The translations under genes were made by a program, and so were the position numbers. From assembly GCA_937896265.1 (NCBI GenBank), contig CALBMD010000372.1, forward strand, positions 1 through 9,633: a stretch of DNA of 9,633 nucleotides. The letters run 5' to 3'. The DNA is from an uncultured Pseudomonadota bacterium (GTDB taxonomy: Bacteria > Bdellovibrionota_B > Oligoflexia > Oligoflexales > Bog-1112). Shown piece by piece: positions 6,060 to 9,633 of this stretch. The notes below the pieces were generated by a model. That model saw only the letters and a program-made list of their open reading frames with translations, had not been told where the DNA came from and made no database searches. Within the stretch, counting starts at the first letter, position 1; every line of letters starts with the position of its first letter.

Positions 6060-6993
6060 CGAAATACTCTATGGTGTGAAGCAACCCTTGTTCAAGGTCA
6101 ACTTTCGGTTGCCAGTTAAAAAGCTTTCTTGCCAATGTTAAATCTGGCTTGCGTACCTGCGGATCATTTTCTGGCAAGGGCAGGTAACTATAATGAGGCT
6201 TTTTGGCCAAAAGAGTGAAAATAAGCGCCGCAAGCTCATTGATCGTAAACTCATGATCATTACCTAGATTTACTGGCCCAACATTGCGAAGATTCTTATC
6301 TGTAGCAATCTGATATAAACCATGCACAAGATCTGAGATAAAACAAAAAGAACGCGTTTGCTCTCCTGATCCATAGATGGACATGGGTTCGTCTTTTAAC
6401 GCAGCTACCACAAGATTAGACACGACGCGGCCATCTTCGGCATTCATGCGAGGTCCATAAGTATTGAAAATACGCACTAGGCGAGTATCTACCCGCCGTT
6501 CTTTTCGATACTCTATACATAGAGTTTCAGCAATGCGCTTGCTTTCATCATAACAAGCACGTGGCCCAATACAATTAACATGTCCCCAGTAACTTTCAGG
6601 CTGAGGATTGACTTGCGGATCACCATAGACCTCTGAAGTCGAGGCTTGAACAAAAGGAACAGTAAGCTTTTGCGCTAAATCCAAAAGATGCATCGTGCCA
6701 AGAAAGTTCGTTTTGATCGTGTTAATAGCATCTTTTTGATACTGTGGTGGACTGGCGGGAGAAGCCAAATTGATAATAAGATCAACATCTAGATGCAGAG
6801 GTTTTTGCACATCATGGTCAAGGCACTGCAGTTTATCTTGCTCTAAGATGAGATCAAGATTGCTTTTCCTACCTGTTGAATAATTATCTACAGCATAGAC
6901 AAAATCACCCTCGGCAATAAACCGCTCGCATAGATGACTACCGATAAACCCAGCACCCCCAGCTATTAAAACTCGGCGCCCAGCGTGAGACAC
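6043..6993 (-). CDS. uxs: UDP-glucuronate decarboxylase (UDP-xylose synthase)
   Basis: A 316-residue extended short-chain dehydrogenase that converts UDP-glucuronate to UDP-xylose through a 4-keto intermediate, using bound NAD. Visible are the Rossmann motif GGAGFIG at 12-18, the VDNYSTGRKSN stretch, the UXS-typical LASPASPPQYQKDAI at 76-90, the catalytic STSEVYGDP at 118-126, and the pair Tyr148/Lys152 in YDESK. RIFNTYGPRM and RSFCFISDLV, shared with dTDP-glucose dehydratase relatives, follow. Length is typical of bacterial and soluble UXS. The start is GTG: it overlaps the last base of the ugd stop (TAGTG), and GGAGGAG lies just upstream within the end of ugd, so translation is probably coupled. 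The gene directly upstream makes its substrate, which strongly favours UXS over dTDP-glucose 4,6-dehydratase. The product would feed surface polysaccharide or lipopolysaccharide. Confidence 0.92.
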   Translation of the reverse strand: MSHAGRRVLIAGGAGFIGSHLCERFIAEGDFVYAVDNYSTGRKSNLDLILEQDKLQCLDHDVQKPLHLDVDLIINLASPASPPQYQKDAINTIKTNFLGTMHLLDLAQKLTVPFVQASTSEVYGDPQVNPQPESYWGHVNCIGPRACYDESKRIAETLCIEYRKERRVDTRLVRIFNTYGPRMNAEDGRVVSNLVVAALKDEPMSIYGSGEQTRSFCFISDLVHGLYQIATDKNLRNVGPVNLGNDHEFTINELAALIFTLLAKKPHYSYLPLPENDPQVRKPDLTLARKLFNWQPKVDLEQGLLHTIEYFAKSLS

Positions 6994-8345
6994 TAAACTC
7001 CTCCAAGGCCAGGGTGTTGGTCACTACGGCCAATAGAAGCATAATAAAAGCCACGGGCCGCTAGCTCCTTTGGATCATGCTGGTTTCTAAAATCAAACAA
7101 GACAGGCTTTCGTAATAATGAACTGATTTTTGTCCAATTAGGATAGCGGTATTCCTGCCATTCTGTAACTAGCACCAAAGCATCAGCACCTTGGCAAACC
7201 TGATAAAAGTCTTTTTGATAACTCAAAGCTGGTGTATTGGGAAAAAGACCGGAAAAGTTTTTAGCGGCGATGGGATCGTAAGCGCAAACTTCTGCCCCAT
7301 GTTCAAGCAAACGACGGATGATGGTAATAGCTGGTGACTTGCGCACATCATCTGTTCCCGGCTTAAAGCTAAGGCCCCAGATAGCGATTTTTTTACCTGA
7401 CAAATCCTTGAAATAACGACGCACCTTCTCAAAGGCAAATTCCTGCTGCTCATCGTTGACAACCTGAACAGCCTGTAGAATTTTTAGCTCTAAGTCCATA
7501 GCTTTGGAAAATTCCAGTAGCGCTGAGACGTCCTTAGGAAAACAAGAGCCACCATAACCTGGTCCAGCATGAAGAAATTGGCTGCCGATTCGGGGATCGC
7601 TACCAATACCTATGCGTACTTCATCCACATCAACACGAAGTCGCTCACATAACTGCGCTATTTCATTCATAAAGCTAATACGCATAGCCAGCATGGAATT
7701 AGCCACGTATTTTATCATTTCAGAGGCACGGCGCTCAACAAAGAGCAACACGCTAGGATTTCGCCTTAAAAAGGGCCGGTAAAGCTCTTTGATTTTTTCC
7801 TGATCTTTGCTACCTGAGAGCATACCGACAACAATGCGATCTGGATGCATAAAATCAGCAACAGCATCCCCTTCTTTGAGAAACTCAGGATTAGAAGCCA
7901 CGTTGAGTACAATGGACTTACCAAGCTTGGCAAGGCGGGCTTTTAACAGGCTATCGATTTCATCACAGGTACCAATCGGCACTGTTGATTTTACTAAGAC
8001 TAAAAGATCTCTCTCTGCTTCTTTAGCTACTTCTTCAACAACAGCGTGAACTTGGCTAAGATCGGCCCCGCCGCACTCTTTGTCAGGAGTACCCACAGCA
8101 ATAAACAAGACATCCGCATCATGTAAAGCTAAAGCCAAAGAGCTTGAGAAAAGCAGTCGCTCATTTTTTTGATTGCGGTGAATAATCTTTTCTAAGCCAG
8201 GCTCATAAATAGGCGACTTGCCTTGGTTTAGCATAGCTACTTTTTGCGTGTCGACGTCAACACAGGTAACAGTATGGCCAATTTCAGCCAAACACGCACC
8301 AGACACTAAGCCAACATAGCCCGTACCTACTATAGTGATATGCAT
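6993..8345 (-). CDS. ugd: UDP-glucose 6-dehydrogenase
   Basis: A 450-residue enzyme oxidising UDP-glucose to UDP-glucuronate with two NAD, the entry step to acidic and pentose-containing surface sugars. The N-terminal Rossmann domain begins ITIVGTGYVGLVSG (3-16). The UDP-sugar segment includes SPIYEPGL at 44-51, VGTP at 84-87 and NPEFLKEGDAVADF at 152-165. The catalytic Cys268 lies in GPGYGGSCFPKD at 261-272. The C-terminal UDP-binding domain includes WGLSFKPGTDDVR at 323-335. Length is normal for the class. ATG 8343-8345 (minus strand) has AGGAG 9 nt upstream. The gene lies 55 nt after ald and overlaps uxs by one base, so ugd-uxs is a firm two-gene unit. Whether ald is in the same transcript is open. 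Nothing points to tyrosine-kinase control or other special regulation. Confidence 0.96.
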   Translation of the reverse strand: MHITIVGTGYVGLVSGACLAEIGHTVTCVDVDTQKVAMLNQGKSPIYEPGLEKIIHRNQKNERLLFSSSLALALHDADVLFIAVGTPDKECGGADLSQVHAVVEEVAKEAERDLLVLVKSTVPIGTCDEIDSLLKARLAKLGKSIVLNVASNPEFLKEGDAVADFMHPDRIVVGMLSGSKDQEKIKELYRPFLRRNPSVLLFVERRASEMIKYVANSMLAMRISFMNEIAQLCERLRVDVDEVRIGIGSDPRIGSQFLHAGPGYGGSCFPKDVSALLEFSKAMDLELKILQAVQVVNDEQQEFAFEKVRRYFKDLSGKKIAIWGLSFKPGTDDVRKSPAITIIRRLLEHGAEVCAYDPIAAKNFSGLFPNTPALSYQKDFYQVCQGADALVLVTEWQEYRYPNWTKISSLLRKPVLFDFRNQHDPKELAARGFYYASIGRSDQHPGLGGV

Positions 8346-8400
8346 ACCTTGATACTCCTGATCGGATGGACCTTAAGCTCAAGGATTACCATTTTAACAG

Positions 8401-9507
8401 CTAAAAATCTACCCTATGGTATTCGTATTGAAGAGCCTGGGCGACTGCTGGATGGGTTACTTTCCCATGATAGGCGTTTAACCCCAATTTCAAAGCATGA
8501 TCCAAGTGCATAGCTTTTTCCAGGCCTTGGTTGGCTAAGTTTATCGCGTAAGGTAGCGTTACATTAGTCAAAGCATAGGTGGAAGTAACTGGCACATCAC
8601 CAGGGATATTCGTCACCCCGTAATGATTAATCCCTCCAAAATTGAAAATAGGATCTGCCAGGGTTGTTGGTCTAATTGTCTCGACAGAGCCCCCCTGGTC
8701 AATGGCCACATCGACGATAGCTGATCCCTTCTCCATAGCAAGAACCATCTCTTTAGTCACCAAAACCGGGGCCTTAGCTCCTGTAACAAGGACGGCGCCA
8801 ATCACCAGGTCGGCCTGAGCGACTGCCTCAGCAATATTCTCTGGGTTTGACATCAATGTTGTCACTTGGCAGGAGAAAATATCATCAAGGTAGGCGAGTC
8901 TTTTTTGGTCGACATCAAGGATACTAACCGAAGCCCCCATGCCTATGGCTATTTTGGCAGCATTGACCCCAACAACCCCACCTCCAATGATGGCTACTTT
9001 TGCTCGCCGGACACCGGGTACGCCGCCAAGCACTAAGCCTTTACCACCATTATGTTTTTCAAGACATCGGGCACCAGCTTGCACCGACATCCGCCCTGCG
9101 ACTTCACTCATAGGTTTTAAAAGAGGCAAAGAACGGTCCGCTAATTGAATCGTCTCATAGGCAACAGCAGAGACTCTTTTTTCAAGAAGGACCTTACATA
9201 AGTCTCCTGCGGCTGCCAGGTGCAAATAAGTGTATAAAATTTGACCCTCTTTGAGGCGACTATACTCCTCCTCAATAGGCTCTTTTACCTTGACCACCAT
9301 GTCTGCATCAGCCCAGACATCGCTAGCACTAGCTACAATCTTAGCTCCTGCTTTTACATAGACCTCATCCTCTAAACCAACACCTATGCCTGCGTTTTTT
9401 TCAATCAACACTTTATGGCCAAAGCCAACTAGCTGCTTGACACCGCCTGGCACTAAGCCGACACGATTCTCTTTACTTTTGACTTCTTTGGGAACGCCAA
9501 TAATCAT
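8401..9507 (-). CDS. ald: Alanine dehydrogenase
   Basis: A 368-residue cytoplasmic enzyme for reversible NAD-dependent deamination of L-alanine to pyruvate and ammonia. All key residues known from the bacterial family are in register: Arg15 (ENRVGLVP) and Lys75 (VKVKEP) at the substrate site, catalytic His96 (YTYLHLAAA), the dinucleotide motif GGGVVG at 175-180 with Asp198 in ILDVD for the adenosine ribose, and catalytic Asp270 (VDVAIDQGG). NHYGVTNIPGDVPVTST at 294-310 is the conserved signature near the end. Length is about that of Mycobacterium and Bacillus enzymes, with no truncation. The start ATG at 9505-9507 (minus strand) is preceded by AAAGGA. No recognisable promoter could be fixed upstream, where a palindromic element occupies most of the 126 nt to the window edge. 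It may support amino-acid catabolism, which fits but does not prove a protein-degrading lifestyle. Confidence 0.97.
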   Translation of the reverse strand: MIIGVPKEVKSKENRVGLVPGGVKQLVGFGHKVLIEKNAGIGVGLEDEVYVKAGAKIVASASDVWADADMVVKVKEPIEEEYSRLKEGQILYTYLHLAAAGDLCKVLLEKRVSAVAYETIQLADRSLPLLKPMSEVAGRMSVQAGARCLEKHNGGKGLVLGGVPGVRRAKVAIIGGGVVGVNAAKIAIGMGASVSILDVDQKRLAYLDDIFSCQVTTLMSNPENIAEAVAQADLVIGAVLVTGAKAPVLVTKEMVLAMEKGSAIVDVAIDQGGSVETIRPTTLADPIFNFGGINHYGVTNIPGDVPVTSTYALTNVTLPYAINLANQGLEKAMHLDHALKLGLNAYHGKVTHPAVAQALQYEYHRVDF

Positions 9508-9633
9508 GGGAGGATCCTTTGTTGGATTTAACTCGGATCCGAATTTCTAGTTGGGTGCAGCCTTGCTTTGTCGTCGCGCCTTGCACCCAACCGAACTTCG
9601 GATCCTCTGGATTTATTGGTTAATTCGAATAAC
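9508..9633. other. Upstream region of ald with palindromic element
   Basis: The 126 nt from the ald start to the window edge contain the ald ribosome site (AAAGGATCC on the minus strand), a flanked palindromic element described separately, and AT-rich sequence. I looked for -35/-10 pairs for ald on the minus strand and found none I would defend. The palindrome must lie either in the ald leader or between ald and its promoter. Confidence 0.5.
9523..9615. repeat. 71-nt palindromic element with flanking 8-bp direct repeats (MITE-like)
   Basis: Left arm 9535-9559 and right arm 9582-9605 are imperfect inverted repeats. GGATCCGAA pairs with TTCGGATCC (9 bp), then come one mismatch, 3 bp, a small internal loop, and GTTGGGTGCA pairing with TGCACCCAAC (10 bp), leaving a 22-nt centre. 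Within and next to the centre GCCTTGC occurs twice (9560-9566 and 9578-9584). TGGATTTA occurs at 9523-9530 and again at 9608-9615, bracketing the palindrome at 2-4 nt distance, like a target-site duplication. No open reading frame fits inside. The first 20 nt of the left side (9534-9553) recur exactly at 3012-3031. It could be a MITE, a REP-like element or a regulatory hairpin. Confidence 0.65.

Noticed and set aside
7807..8049. Plus-strand 80-codon frame inside ugd, with similar shadow frames inside flagellin, ald, uxs and the lipoprotein gene
   Set aside because: Each is antisense or out of frame to a gene with clear catalytic or structural motifs and shows no ribosome site or domain.
3115..9507. 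A defence or toxin-immunity island made of the MFS, lipoprotein and sugar genes
   Set aside because: The transporter, Ugd, UXS and Ald are standard housekeeping or envelope enzymes, strands converge in the middle, and there is no transposase, recombinase, toxin or immunity signature.
9551..9591. attC-like integron site (GTTGGGT and ACCCAAC core motifs)
   Set aside because: The order is GTTRRRY first and RYYYAAC second, opposite to a real attC, and the symmetry is explained by the larger palindrome. No integrase or cassette array is present.

Overview
The window is about 9.6 kb of moderately AT-rich bacterial chromosome with ordinary dense gene packing. A flagellin driven by a sigma-28-type promoter, a lipoprotein and UDP-sugar enzymes indicate a motile Gram-negative-type bacterium. 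The flagellin ends (MGLRI.TN at the start, a short D0/D1-only body) recall Bdellovibrio-like bacteria (Bdellovibrionota). That placement is an impression from memory of the family, not a computed result.

Left part (1-3004), plus strand. The window opens inside a FabK/nitronate-monooxygenase-type flavoenzyme gene whose start lies outside it. A 340-nt AT-rich gap follows. It holds a good match to the flagellar sigma-28 promoter, a perfect 15-nt palindrome in the predicted 5' leader and a strong ribosome site, leading into a 292-residue flagellin. Two hairpins follow the flagellin stop, the second with a T-tract (probable terminator). A clean sigma-70-like promoter then precedes a stand-alone ferredoxin-NADP-reductase-type flavoprotein without an iron-sulfur domain.

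Middle (3005-6007), plus strand. A Bcr/CflA-type multidrug MFS transporter is followed 46 nt later by a 538-residue predicted lipoprotein. Its C-terminal half is a serine alpha/beta-hydrolase with a HSHG nucleophile elbow. Its N-terminal half is unrecognised and may be a degenerate zincin. This is the least ordinary gene here.

Right part (6043-9507), minus strand, reading ald, then ugd, then uxs. Alanine dehydrogenase is followed after 55 nt by UDP-glucose 6-dehydrogenase. That gene overlaps by one base (TAGTG) a GTG-started UDP-glucuronate decarboxylase. The latter pair makes UDP-glucuronate and then UDP-xylose for surface polysaccharide. The lipoprotein gene and uxs converge with a 35-nt gap.

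Upstream of ald lies a compact 71-nt imperfect palindrome bounded by GGATCC ends and flanked by an 8-bp direct repeat. Its first 20 nt recur exactly just after the flavoprotein gene. This looks like a small dispersed palindromic or MITE-like repeat. I see no tRNA, rRNA, CRISPR array, transposase or defence system, and most of the window is ordinary core-type content.
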